From Pseudomonas sp. FP453 (GTDB lineage Bacteria > Pseudomonadota > Gammaproteobacteria > Pseudomonadales > Pseudomonadaceae): 64,000 nucleotides of DNA. The stretch is taken from contig NZ_CP117435.1 in assembly GCF_030687495.1 (NCBI RefSeq), positions 5,274,501 to 5,338,500 on the forward strand. The letters run 5' to 3'. This document shows, in pieces, positions 1 to 7,761 of this stretch; within the stretch, counting starts at the first letter, position 1, and each line of letters starts with the position of its first letter. Below the pieces are notes generated by a model. It did no database searches, was not told the DNA's origin, and was given only the letters and a program-made list of their open reading frames with translations. Made by a program: the position numbers and the translations under genes.

Positions 1-1772
1 CGCATCGGGGTATTGAAACCACCGTTGGCCAGGGTCTGGTATATGGTCGCGACTTCCATCGGCGTCATCGCGCCGGCCCCCAGCAGGATCGACGGGAAAG
101 CCGGGAATTCACGGGTGATGCCCAGGCGAGCGAGGGTTTTCAACACATTCGGCACGCCCACTTCAAGCCCCAGGCGCGAAGTGGAGATGTTGTAGGAATG
201 CGCCAGCCCCTGGTACAGGAACACCGTACCGTGGGAACGACGATCGAAGTTCTGCGGCGTCCACACCTGCCCATCGCCACCTTTGACCGACAGCGGGTCA
301 TCCGACAGCCAACTGGTCAGCGTGTATTTGCTCGGTTTTTCCAGCGCCGTCAGGTAGACCGCCGGCTTGACCAGCGAGCCAATCGGCCGCACCGCATCCA
401 GTGCACGGTTGAAACCGGCAAAACTGGCCTGGCGGCTGCCCACCATCGCCTGGACTTCACCGGTCTCCGGGTTGGTCACGACCATGGCTGCTTCGACTTC
501 ATCGGCGCCTTTACGGCCCGTCATGCGCTTGAAGGTATCGTTAACCGACGCTTCGGCTTTCATCTGCAGGATCGGGTCGAAACTGGTGAAGATCCGCAGA
601 CCTTCTTCGGTCAAGTCTTCGTCGCGGTAGTCTTCACGCAGTTGGCGCTTGACCAGGTCGATAAAGCCCGGGAACGAACTGTCGGCCAGCTTGCCGCGCG
701 TGGTGACGCCCAGCGGCATCTTCTTCGCCGCAGCCACTTGTTCAGCAGTGGCAACGCCCTGCTGTTCCAGTACATCCAACACCAGGTTGCGGCGCTCCAG
801 CGCACGCTCCGGGTTGCGCCGCGGGTTGTAGTAGGACGGCCCCTTGACCATGCCGACCAGCAACGCGACCTGGTGCAACTTGAGCTCGGACAGCGGCTGG
901 CCAAAGAAGAACTGGCTGGCTAGGCCGAAACCGTGCACCGCGCGCTGGCCGTCCTGACCGACGAAGACCTCATTGAGGTACGCCTCGAGGATCTCCTGCT
1001 TGCTGTAGTGCAACTCCAGCAGCATCGCCATCATGGCTTCGGTGAGCTTGCGGGTCAGGCTGCGCTCGTTGGTCAGGTAGAAGTTCTTGACCAATTGTTG
1101 CGTCAGCGTACTGCCACCCTGGGTCATCTTGCCGCCGGAGGTGTTCACCCAGACGGCGCGGGCAATCGACTTCGGCGAGACGCCCCAGTGGCTGTAGAAA
1201 TCGCGGTCTTCCACGGCGACCAGGGTTTCGAGCAGGTACGGCGGCACCTGATCGAGCTTGATCAGGATGCGATCTTCAAGGTTCTTCGGGTAAATACCGC
1301 CGATCATCAGCGGCTCCAGGCGCACCACCGGCAACTTCGAGCCGTTGAGGGACGCCAGTTCGGCCACGTAGTCGCCGGAGAACCGCACACGCACCGGCTG
1401 GGCTTTTTCCAGGCCTTCATAGAACTGGAAGCCACGGGTGTTCAGATCGACGGTATTGCCGCTGACCGCCGCCGCGCCCGGGCCATTGCTCACAGGCTCA
1501 CGGCGATAGCCCAGCGCGTCGAGCTCGGTGAGGAAGTCATCCTTGCTCAGCTTCTGGCCGGTGAACAATTCCAGCGGGCGTGCATACACCTTGGCCGGAA
1601 TGGTCCAGCGCTTGCCGGAGAACTTCTCCTGCACCACGGCGTCGAGGTACACCGCAAAGCCGGCAAGTACCACAAGGCCCACCAGGCTGAGCTTGAGCGC
1701 CCAGCCCAGCCACGGGCGCAGGCCGCGGGAAGGAGGTTTTTTACGGGAACGGGGAGATCGGGTTCGAGTCAT
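1..1772 (-). CDS. mrcB: Penicillin-binding protein 1B, bifunctional transglycosylase/transpeptidase (3' end cut by window)
   Basis: Class A penicillin-binding protein that polymerises and cross-links peptidoglycan in the periplasm. The start ATG is at 1770-1772, and 590 codons are present before the window edge, so the C-terminus is missing. Visible in order: a basic cytoplasmic tail (MTRTRSPRSRKK), one membrane anchor around residues 22-42, a UB2H-like region, then the GT51 transglycosylase domain with the hallmark VAVEDRDFYSHWG and GGSTLTQQLVKN motifs. The transpeptidase domain follows with the SxxK nucleophile motif (GSLVKP, near base 370) and an SYN triad. The KTG motif must lie beyond base 1. 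The gene is divergent from the kinase gene at 1891. Identification rests on family motifs and is firm; only the end is unknown. Confidence 0.95.
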   Translation of the reverse strand, partial: MTRTRSPRSRKKPPSRGLRPWLGWALKLSLVGLVVLAGFAVYLDAVVQEKFSGKRWTIPAKVYARPLELFTGQKLSKDDFLTELDALGYRREPVSNGPGAAAVSGNTVDLNTRGFQFYEGLEKAQPVRVRFSGDYVAELASLNGSKLPVVRLEPLMIGGIYPKNLEDRILIKLDQVPPYLLETLVAVEDRDFYSHWGVSPKSIARAVWVNTSGGKMTQGGSTLTQQLVKNFYLTNERSLTRKLTEAMMAMLLELHYSKQEILEAYLNEVFVGQDGQRAVHGFGLASQFFFGQPLSELKLHQVALLVGMVKGPSYYNPRRNPERALERRNLVLDVLEQQGVATAEQVAAAKKMPLGVTTRGKLADSSFPGFIDLVKRQLREDYRDEDLTEEGLRIFTSFDPILQMKAEASVNDTFKRMTGRKGADEVEAAMVVTNPETGEVQAMVGSRQASFAGFNRALDAVRPIGSLVKPAVYLTALEKPSKYTLTSWLSDDPLSVKGGDGQVWTPQNFDRRSHGTVFLYQGLAHSYNISTSRLGLEVGVPNVLKTLARLGITREFPAFPSILLGAGAMTPMEVATIYQTLANGGFNTPM

Positions 1773-1890
1773 GGCGGCGGATTATACGCACTTTATTGAT
1801 GATCAACATGAGCCGGACAGCGGTTTGCATGGCAGGCGTCAGCAGCCATAATGCCCGCCATGATTTCCCCCAGTCTTTGAAGGATCGCCC

Positions 1891-3447
1891 GTGAGCCAGT
1901 CCCTGATCGCAGCCCTGCAAAACCCGGCTTTGTACCCTCATCCGGTTGAAGCGTTCCAAGTTATCGAGACCCATATTTCCTGGGTCGTGCTCACCGGTCC
2001 TTACGCTTATAAATTGAAGAAGCCGATGAACTTCGGCTTCCTGGACTTCACATCGCTGGAAGATCGCGGTCACTTCTGCCGCGAAGAGCTGCGTCTCAAC
2101 GCACGCCTGACCGAAGATTTGTATCTTGAAGTATTGCCGATCACCGGCACTGCCGACGCCCCGCAACTGGGTGGTGAAGGCCCGGTCATCGAGTACGCGC
2201 TGAAGATGCGCCAGTTCCCGCAGAGCCAGTTGCTCAGCACCCTGCAAGCCAACGGCGAACTGACCGCCGCGCACATCGATGAGATGGCCAAGCAGATCGC
2301 GCATTTCCACCTCACGGCGCCGAAAGTTCCGCAGGACCACCCGGCCGGTACCCCGGATGAACTCATGGCACCGGTGCGCCAGAACTTCGACCAGATCCGC
2401 CCGTTCCTCAGCGACAAGGCAGACCTGACTCAACTGGACGCCCTGCAAGCCTGGGCCGAAAGCAGCTTCGAGCGCCTCAAGCCGCTGTTTGCCCAGCGCA
2501 AGCTGGAGGGTTTCACCCGTGAATGTCACGGTGACATCCACCTGGGCAACGCCACCCTGATCGACGGCCAAGTCGTGATCTTCGATTGCATCGAGTTCAA
2601 CGAACCCTTCCGCTTCACCGACGTCTACGCCGACACCGGCTTCCTGGCGATGGACCTGGAAGACCGTGGCCTCAAATCCCTGGCGCGTCGTTTCATCAGC
2701 CAATACCTGGAACTGACCGGCGACTATCAAGGCCTGGAAGTGCTGAACTTCTATAAAGCCTACCGCGCCCTGGTACGCGCGAAGATCGCGCTGTTCAGCA
2801 TGCCGGGCGACGCGACCCCCGTGCAGCGTGCCACCAGCCTGCGCCAGTACCGCAACTACGCCAACCTGGCCGAAAGCTACAGCACCATCCCGTCGCGCTT
2901 CCTGGCGATCACCCACGGTGTTTCTGCCGTCGGTAAAAGCCAGGTGTCCATGCGCCTGGTTGAAGCGCTCGGTGCCGTACGCCTGCGTTCGGATGTGGAG
3001 CGCAAGCGCCTGTTCGGCGAGCAACAGGTCGAAAACATGCCACAGGCCGGCATCTATGCGGCCGATGCCAGCGCCGCGACTTACGCACGCTTGAATGAGC
3101 TCGCCGCGACCGTGTTGCGCGCCGGCTTCCCAGTCGTGCTGGACGCCACTTTCCTGAAGCGCGCACAACGCGATGCCGCCGCCAAGGTTGCCGAAGCCAC
3201 CGGCGCGCCCTTCCTGATCCTGGATTGCAACGCACCACGCGCCGTTATCGAGAGCTGGCTGGCACAGCGTCAGGCGGATAAAAACGACCCTTCCGACGCC
3301 ACACTGGCAGTTATCGACGAACAGCAGGCCAATCGCGACCCACTGACAGACGAGGAACTGCTCCTGAGCAAGCGCGTCGAGACCAATGAAAGCGGGACGT
3401 TGGACGCCTTGGTGGCGCACATCCGCCAGCGCCTGCCAGGTCTGTAA
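1891..3447 (+). CDS. Fused aminoglycoside-phosphotransferase-like / P-loop kinase protein
   Basis: A 518-residue two-domain protein. The N-terminal part (to about residue 330) is an APH/choline-kinase-like fold with a Brenner-type catalytic loop, HGDIHLGNATL, followed by a metal-binding FDCIEFN (a DFG equivalent). The C-terminal part (from about residue 335) is an AAA/zeta-like kinase with a Walker A motif, GVSAVGKSQ. The start is GTG at 1891 with an AAGGA ribosome-binding site about 8 bases upstream. Similar fusions are widespread in proteobacteria as uncharacterised proteins. Nothing here indicates aminoglycoside resistance, and the substrate is unknown. It is divergent from mrcB, and an inverted repeat that could end its transcript follows the stop codon. 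Confidence 0.85.
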   Translation: MSQSLIAALQNPALYPHPVEAFQVIETHISWVVLTGPYAYKLKKPMNFGFLDFTSLEDRGHFCREELRLNARLTEDLYLEVLPITGTADAPQLGGEGPVIEYALKMRQFPQSQLLSTLQANGELTAAHIDEMAKQIAHFHLTAPKVPQDHPAGTPDELMAPVRQNFDQIRPFLSDKADLTQLDALQAWAESSFERLKPLFAQRKLEGFTRECHGDIHLGNATLIDGQVVIFDCIEFNEPFRFTDVYADTGFLAMDLEDRGLKSLARRFISQYLELTGDYQGLEVLNFYKAYRALVRAKIALFSMPGDATPVQRATSLRQYRNYANLAESYSTIPSRFLAITHGVSAVGKSQVSMRLVEALGAVRLRSDVERKRLFGEQQVENMPQAGIYAADASAATYARLNELAATVLRAGFPVVLDATFLKRAQRDAAAKVAEATGAPFLILDCNAPRAVIESWLAQRQADKNDPSDATLAVIDEQQANRDPLTDEELLLSKRVETNESGTLDALVAHIRQRLPGL

Positions 3448-3456
3448 GAAATATTT

Positions 3457-3492
3457 CTTGGCCGTGTCACCTACTTTGGGCGCACGGCCAAG
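3457..3492 (+). terminator. Inverted repeat after the kinase gene
   Basis: Ten-base perfect arms (CTTGGCCGTG at 3457-3466 and CACGGCCAAG at 3483-3492) begin 9 bases after the stop of the fused kinase gene. No T tract follows on the plus strand. It could be a weak terminator or a 3'-stabilising hairpin. Confidence 0.4.
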
Positions 3493-3504
3493 CGATAGTG
3501 GCAC

Positions 3505-3510
3505 TATAAT
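3505..3510 (+). promoter_or_regulatory. Probable -10 element of the pentapeptide-repeat gene
   Basis: A consensus TATAAT lies at 3505-3510, about 30 bases before the ATG at 3541. I see no good -35 at 17 bases spacing, so the assignment rests on the -10 alone. An AGGAG ribosome-binding site sits just before the start codon. Confidence 0.45.
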
Positions 3511-3540
3511 GGCGTCATAAATCCAACAGGAGTCGTTGTC

Positions 3541-3885
3541 ATGAGTCAGCCCAAGCTTCTTGATACCCCGCTCTATTCGCTCCTGCATAAAGACGATATC
3601 CGCGGCTTCAACCAGGAACGCCCGAAAGGCGGCACCATCGACATGCGCGGCGGCGATTTCCGCGGGCTGGATCTACGTGACTTGAACGCTGAAGGCGTGG
3701 ACTTCACTGACGCCTACTTCCGCTCCGCCGACTTGCGCGGCCTGGACTTGCGCGACTGCTCACTGGAGGGCGCCAGCCTGGCGCATGCACAAATCTCGGG
3801 CACCTACTTCCCGCCTGAACTGACCGCCGATGAGATCCTCATGTCGGTCAATTTCGGTACGCGCCTGCGCTACCGCACCAAGTAA
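3541..3885 (+). CDS. Pentapeptide-repeat protein
   Basis: A 114-residue protein whose centre (about residues 30-82) consists of A(D/N)LXX-type five-residue repeats, for example GGDFRGLDLRDLNAEGVDF and RSADLRGLDLRDCS. These predict a short right-handed quadrilateral beta-helix. There is no signal peptide or membrane segment, so it should be cytoplasmic. Function cannot be read from the repeats: some family members mimic DNA and protect gyrase, but most are uncharacterised. It stands alone, with its own promoter-like element and ribosome-binding site upstream and a hairpin downstream. Confidence 0.85.
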   Translation: MSQPKLLDTPLYSLLHKDDIRGFNQERPKGGTIDMRGGDFRGLDLRDLNAEGVDFTDAYFRSADLRGLDLRDCSLEGASLAHAQISGTYFPPELTADEILMSVNFGTRLRYRTK

Positions 3886-3890
3886 CCTCT

Positions 3891-3930
3891 TGCATAAAAA
3901 AGCCCGGAGCGCACCCGTGCGCCGGGGTTT
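3891..3930 (+). terminator. Hairpin after the pentapeptide-repeat gene
   Basis: A GC-rich stem, CCCGG(A)GCGCAC with GTGCGCCGGGG, starts about 15 bases after the stop codon. It is preceded by a run of A and followed by a short GTTTG. The A run upstream makes it a stronger terminator for minus-strand transcription than for plus-strand. Confidence 0.5.
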
Positions 3931-4087
3931 GCGTCTGCCCATCCCAAAAATTCTCGCACCATTCTTATAAGCTTTTAGGCCGCTTCCGGCCAAAGAACCA
4001 CGCTTTTCCTACTGAGCGCTACACTCCTTTTCAGGCTTGCCTGGTCACGATACCCACCGAACCATTCGGCCGTCGCAAGGAGGCTTG

Positions 4088-4360
4088 ATGAACGATGAGC
4101 TGCAACACCTGAAAAACCTCGGCAAGACGTCAGCACAGTGGCTGCATGCGGTGGGCATCCACAGTGCGTCCGACTTGCGCCGCCTGGGCGCGGTCGATGC
4201 TTATCGAGCCGTGCGGACTCGCGGGTTCCGCGCATCGAAAGTACTGCTGTATGCAATCGAAGGGGCATTGATGGATGTTCACTGGAACGATATTCCAGCC
4301 GAACGCAAGGAGGCGTTGAACCGTCAATTGGAGGCTATTTCGGCGCGCCAGAAGAATTAG
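4088..4360 (+). CDS. TfoX C-terminal-domain protein
   Basis: A 90-residue protein matching the C-terminal helical domain of TfoX/Sxy: LKNLGKTSAQWLHAVGIHS, then ADLRRLGAVDAYRAV-like sequence and LLYAIEGALMDVHWNDI. The N-terminal TfoX domain is absent, as in many short homologues annotated as TfoX/Sxy family DNA transformation proteins. The start is ATG at 4088 because a near-perfect AAGGAGG site lies 5 bases upstream; the frame is open further up to a TTG at 4037, but that lacks such a site. A competence role is not implied. The helix-hairpin-helix-like sequence suggests protein or nucleic-acid contact only by analogy. Confidence 0.85.
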   Translation: MNDELQHLKNLGKTSAQWLHAVGIHSASDLRRLGAVDAYRAVRTRGFRASKVLLYAIEGALMDVHWNDIPAERKEALNRQLEAISARQKN

Positions 4361-4438
4361 ATCTGCGGCAAAACCCAGCATTTACGGGCATTCCGAACGG
4401 CCGTTTGAGAAAAGCAGAGGAGAGCGCAAAAACAATTG

Positions 4439-4466
4439 TTGACTCTCAAATGAGAATCGTTATGAT
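4439..4466 (+). promoter_or_regulatory. Promoter of the PrrF sRNA with overlapping Fur box
   Basis: The -35 TTGACT (4439-4444) and -10 TATGAT (4461-4466) are separated by 16 bases. The start site should fall near 4473. A 19-base Fur-box-like sequence at 4446-4464 (AATGAGAATCGTTAT core) lies between and over the two elements, matching the GATAATGATAATCATTATC consensus at about 14 positions. This geometry predicts repression by iron-loaded Fur, whose gene is also in this window (58893-59297). Confidence 0.85.
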
Positions 4467-4472
4467 TATCAC

Positions 4473-4585
4473 AACTGGTCGCGAGATCAGCCGATAACTG
4501 AAAGACCATTGGTTCGGACTCTCAGATTATCTCCTCATCAGGCTAATCACGGTTATTTGACCCGGCTCTTGCCGGGTCTTTTTTT
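4473..4585 (+). ncRNA. prrF: PrrF-family iron-responsive small RNA
   Basis: A roughly 113-nt RNA gene that I recognise as PrrF from its conserved 5' stem-loop (starting ACTGGTCGCGAGATCAGCC), its single-stranded antisense core (TCTCAGATTATCTCCTCATC and the following CAGGCTAATCACGG), and its terminal hairpin with a 7-base U run. PrrF RNAs are the Pseudomonas counterpart of RyhB. When iron is scarce, Fur leaves the promoter and PrrF represses mRNAs for non-essential iron proteins such as superoxide dismutase and TCA-cycle enzymes. Only one copy is present here, unlike the tandem prrF1-prrF2 arrangement of P. aeruginosa. It converges on the heme-uptake operon. The identity is strong; exact ends are inferred. 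Confidence 0.92.
4559..4585 (+). terminator. Rho-independent terminator of PrrF
   Basis: A perfect 8-bp stem (GACCCGGC at 4559-4566, GCCGGGTC at 4571-4578) with loop TCTT, followed by seven T residues. Confidence 0.95.
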
Positions 4586-4606
4586 GCCTGGAGAAAACTG
4601 CCCGCC

Positions 4607-5374
4607 TCAGCGCGCAATGATCAGCGGATGCCCACGCTCCGGATGCGGCTGCACCAACACATCCAAACCAAACACTGCCTTGAGTGGCCCAGGCTGCATG
4701 ACCTGCGATGGCGTATCCAGGGCATGGGGACGGCCGTCCTCCAGCAACAGAATCCGATCGCAATACCGCGCCGCCAGATTCAGGTCATGCAGGATCACCA
4801 ACACGGCTGCACCGCGATCCGCAAAGGTGCGAATGGCCTGCAAGGTCGTGTGTTGATGCAAGGGGTCCAGCATCGACGTGGGCTCATCCAGCAACAATGT
4901 CTGCCCCGCCTCACCGGGCCATAACTGCGCCAGCACCCGTGCCAGATGCACACGCTGACGCTCGCCGCCAGACAGGGCGAGATAGCTGCGCCCGCTCAAA
5001 TGCCCGACATCTGCCGCCTGCAAGGCTGCGGCGATGATTTCGTCATCGCGCACCCGCCCGCTCTGATGGGGCAAGCGGCCCATGCCGACGACTTCTTCGA
5101 CGCGAAAAGCAAAATCCAGGGTCGAGGTTTGCGGCAACACTGCCAAACGCTGCGCACGTTGCGATCCGCTCCAATCTGCCAAGGGCCGCTGATCCAACCA
5201 CACGCCGCCCTGGTCCGGCTGCAACTCACCACACAACGCCCCAAGCAACGTGCTTTTGCCCGCACCGTTGGGGCCCAGCACACCGAGCACTTCCCCCGGC
5301 AACAATTGCAGGGTGACATCCGCCAGCACGGTTTTGCGCCCGCGCCGGATCTGCAAATCTTCCACGCGCAACAT
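4607..5374 (-). CDS. hmuV: Heme ABC transporter ATP-binding protein
   Basis: A 255-residue ABC ATPase that powers heme transport from periplasm to cytoplasm. It shows Walker [10 protein letters not shown] (about residues 35-43), the signature [15 protein letters not shown], Walker B LLLDEPTS and the switch histidine in [13 protein letters not shown]. These, together with the length, fit the HmuV/PhuV group. Its start codon overlaps the stop of the upstream permease by one base (TGATG), so it is the last gene of an hmuT-hmuU-hmuV operon. It converges with the PrrF sRNA. Iron/heme regulation is expected from a possible Fur box upstream of hmuT. Confidence 0.93.
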   Translation of the reverse strand: MLRVEDLQIRRGRKTVLADVTLQLLPGEVLGVLGPNGAGKSTLLGALCGELQPDQGGVWLDQRPLADWSGSQRAQRLAVLPQTSTLDFAFRVEEVVGMGRLPHQSGRVRDDEIIAAALQAADVGHLSGRSYLALSGGERQRVHLARVLAQLWPGEAGQTLLLDEPTSMLDPLHQHTTLQAIRTFADRGAAVLVILHDLNLAARYCDRILLLEDGRPHALDTPSQVMQPGPLKAVFGLDVLVQPHPERGHPLIIAR

Positions 5375-6412
5375 CAGGCTCGCCCCCGCAACAACAGGTA
5401 GAGAAAAAATGGCGCACCGATAAACGCGGTCACAATCCCGATGGGCAATTCCGCCGGCGCCAGGGCCAGCCGTGCTACCAGGTCAGCGAACAGCAGCAAA
5501 CTCGCCCCCGCCAGCACCGAAGCCGGCAGCAACACCCGATGATCCGGCCCCGCCAGCAAGCGCACCAGATGCGGCACTACCAGGCCGACAAACCCGATCA
5601 TCCCCGCCGCCGCCACCGCCGCGCCCACACCCAGGGCCGTACAGAACACCAGTTCGCGCTTGAGCCGCTCAACGTCAATCCCGAGATGGCTGGCCTCCGA
5701 CTCGCCCAGCAGCAGCGCATTCAGGGCCTTGGCCCGGCGCGGCAGCCACAGCGAGACAGCGGCGGCCACCAGCAACAACGGCCACAACCGCGAATAGCTG
5801 GCGCCGTTGAGGCTGCCCAGGTTCCAGAAGGTCAGGGTGCGCAACGTGGCGTCATCCGCCAGATAGGTAAACAAACCCACGGCCGAACTGGCGAGCGCCG
5901 TCAGGGCGATACCGGCCAGCAGCATCGTGGCGACATTGGTTTGGCCGTTGCGTCGCCCCAGCCGATAAACCAGCGCCGTGACACCCAACCCACCGAGAAA
6001 CGCACACAACGACAACAGGTACGGGCCGAACACATCCGGCAAACCACCAAAAAACGTTCCACCGACAATCGCAATGGCCGCCCCCAGCGCCGCACCGCTG
6101 GACACACCGACCAACCCCGGATCCGCCAGCGGGTTACGAAACAAGCCCTGCATCGCCACACCCGACAACGCCAGCACGCCGCCGACCGCCAAGCCCGAGC
6201 AACGTGCGCGGCAAACGAATCTGCCCCAGGATCAGCTCCGCCTGCTCCAGCCCTTGGCCGTTGATGGGCACGCCCATCAGGCGCAATGCTGCCTTGAGCG
6301 TATCCAGCAACGGCAGACTGACCGGGCCCAGGGCCAACGACAGCCAGATCGCCAGCACACACAACAGCGCCAGCCCGATAAACAGCGTCTTGGGTTTAAC
6401 AGGAGTGGTCAT
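5374..6412 (-). pseudogene. hmuU: Heme ABC transporter permease, interrupted by a single-base frameshift
   Basis: FecCD-family permease that would form the membrane channel for heme import. The first 73 or so residues (MTTPVKPKTLFIGLALLC... to IRLPRTLLGL) are read from ATG 6410-6412. The remaining 270 residues (AVGGVLALSGVAMQGLFRN onward, about eight hydrophobic segments) are in another frame. Deleting one base in the sequence CGGGCTTGGCG (about 6189-6199) joins them into LLGLAVGGVLALSG, which is the normal family sequence, and gives a full-length protein of about 345 residues. The start overlaps the hmuT stop (ATGA) and the end overlaps the hmuV start. Either the gene is inactivated or the assembly has an extra base here. 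Confidence 0.88.
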
Positions 6413-7287
6413 GGAGCAGGCTTGGCCTGGGACGGGTAAAACCCGGCGGACAATTGCACCAGGCTGTGGGGCAAGCGCGGCCCGAGCCCACCGACCAACA
6501 GCGTCGGGTCCAACTCAAACACCCGCCCACTCTTGGCCGCAGGGGTTGCCGCCAGGATCGGATTTTCCTTGAACAAGGCCGTCCGCGCCGCATCACCGCT
6601 CAGGGCGCGATCAGAAAACACCAGCACATCAGGGCTCAAGCCCGCCAGCGACTCCACGGAAAATGGCTTGTAGCCACTGTGGGTCGCCAGATTGCGCCCG
6701 CCCGCCTGTTGCAGCACCCAGTCTGCCGCCGTGTCTTTACCGGCGATCAGCGGCTTGCCGCCTGCATGGCCGAGCAACAGCAATACACCCGGGGCTTTTT
6801 GCATGGCTTGGGCCTTGGTCACCCAGCTTTTCTGCTGGTCCAGCGCCTTCTCATAGCCTGCAAACAATTCATGGGCCTTGGCCTCATCCCCCAACAGCTT
6901 GCCCAAGTGCTGGAGATTGCCTTGCAGCGTCGGCAAATCCGGCTGCGCCGAAAACATTTCCACCTGCACACCCGCGCTGCGGATCTGCGCCAGTACCGGC
7001 GGCGGGCCCATTTCCTCGGTGCCCACGAGGATCTGCGGGCGCAGGCTCAGGATGCCCTCCGCCGACAGTTGTCGCTGATAACCAATGCTCGGCAAGGCCT
7101 TGAGTGACGCCGGATGCTGGCTGGTGGTATCCACCCCCACCAGCTTCGACTCCCCGCCCAGGGCCGTCACCCACTCCGAAAGCGCCCCACCGGCACTGAC
7201 CCAGCGTTGCGGCAGTTCAGAGGCTTGCGCCCCGTGGTTGACCAGCAGTCCGACAACAAGCGCAATAGCGCTGGTACTCAGGCGCAT
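6409..7287 (-). CDS. hmuT: Heme ABC transporter periplasmic heme-binding protein
   Basis: A 292-residue substrate-binding protein. From ATG 7285-7287 (with GGAAGGAA upstream) it begins with a Sec signal peptide (MRLSTSAIALVVGLLVNHG, cleavage likely after AQA-S). The frame stays open to 7329, but that start would place 14 charged residues before the signal. The mature part has a TroA/BtuF-type fold: PQRWVSAGGALSEWVTALG, SIGYQRQLSAEGILSLRP, and conserved GKDTAADWVLQQAGG. It hands heme to the HmuUV transporter. It is the first gene of the operon, divergent from the Rieske protein gene. No PhuS/HemS heme-chaperone gene is adjacent. Confidence 0.92.
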   Translation of the reverse strand: MRLSTSAIALVVGLLVNHGAQASELPQRWVSAGGALSEWVTALGGESKLVGVDTTSQHPASLKALPSIGYQRQLSAEGILSLRPQILVGTEEMGPPPVLAQIRSAGVQVEMFSAQPDLPTLQGNLQHLGKLLGDEAKAHELFAGYEKALDQQKSWVTKAQAMQKAPGVLLLLGHAGGKPLIAGKDTAADWVLQQAGGRNLATHSGYKPFSVESLAGLSPDVLVFSDRALSGDAARTALFKENPILAATPAAKSGRVFELDPTLLVGGLGPRLPHSLVQLSAGFYPSQAKPAP

Positions 7288-7400
7288 AACAGGGTTTCCT
7301 TCCAGAGGCGGGGCCTTACGAGCACTCAACGATGTGACAGATAATCCCTTCCGGGCATCGTACTGAGCGCCCAGTCAGCTAACGGGCGAAGCCGGCATTT

Positions 7401-7419
7401 GATAATTGTTTGCATTTGA
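7401..7419. promoter_or_regulatory. Possible Fur box between hmuT and the Rieske gene
   Basis: GATAATTGTTTGCATTTGA matches the left half and part of the right half of the Fur consensus (about 11 of 19 positions). It is centred in the 156-base divergent intergenic region. The position fits iron control of hmuTUV, but the match is partial. Confidence 0.4.
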
Positions 7420-7443
7420 ACGTCAAGGCACTTAAGGATTGAA

Positions 7444-7761
7444 ATGAAGTTTCTCTGCCCCTCCGACACCCTTGCGCCCGACAGCAGCCGCGGTTTTGAA
7501 ATCGATGGTTGCAAATTGTTGGCGGTGCGCCGTGACGGCGTTGCCTACTTCTATATCAACCGCTGCCCCCATCGCGGCATCCCGCTGGAATGGCAAGCCG
7601 ACCAGTTCCTCGACAGCAGCGCCAGCCTGATCCAGTGCGCCACCCACGGCGCCTTGTTTCTGATCGAAAGCGGCGAGTGCATCTCCGGCCCGTGCGCCGG
7701 CCAAAGCCTCACCGCCCTGCCCGGCCGTGAGGACGCGCAGGGCCTGTGGGTGGAACTCTAG
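7444..7761 (+). CDS. Small Rieske [2Fe-2S] protein
   Basis: A 105-residue single-domain Rieske ferredoxin. The cluster ligands are visible as CPHRG (about residues 38-42) and CATHGALF (about 61-68), a C-x-H...C-x2-H arrangement. There is no signal peptide or membrane anchor, so it is soluble and cytoplasmic. Such stand-alone proteins resemble the small subunit of nitrite reductase or oxygenase ferredoxins, and no partner oxygenase is nearby. An AAGGATTGAA sequence precedes the ATG. Its stop overlaps the stop of convergent sfsA by three bases. Its specific electron-transfer partner is unknown. Confidence 0.85.
   Translation: MKFLCPSDTLAPDSSRGFEIDGCKLLAVRRDGVAYFYINRCPHRGIPLEWQADQFLDSSASLIQCATHGALFLIESGECISGPCAGQSLTALPGREDAQGLWVEL

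Noticed and set aside
1741..3588. 615-codon minus-strand frame opposite the APH/kinase gene
   Set aside because: The plus-strand protein has clear catalytic motifs, a GTG with ribosome-binding site and normal length. The minus frame has none of these.
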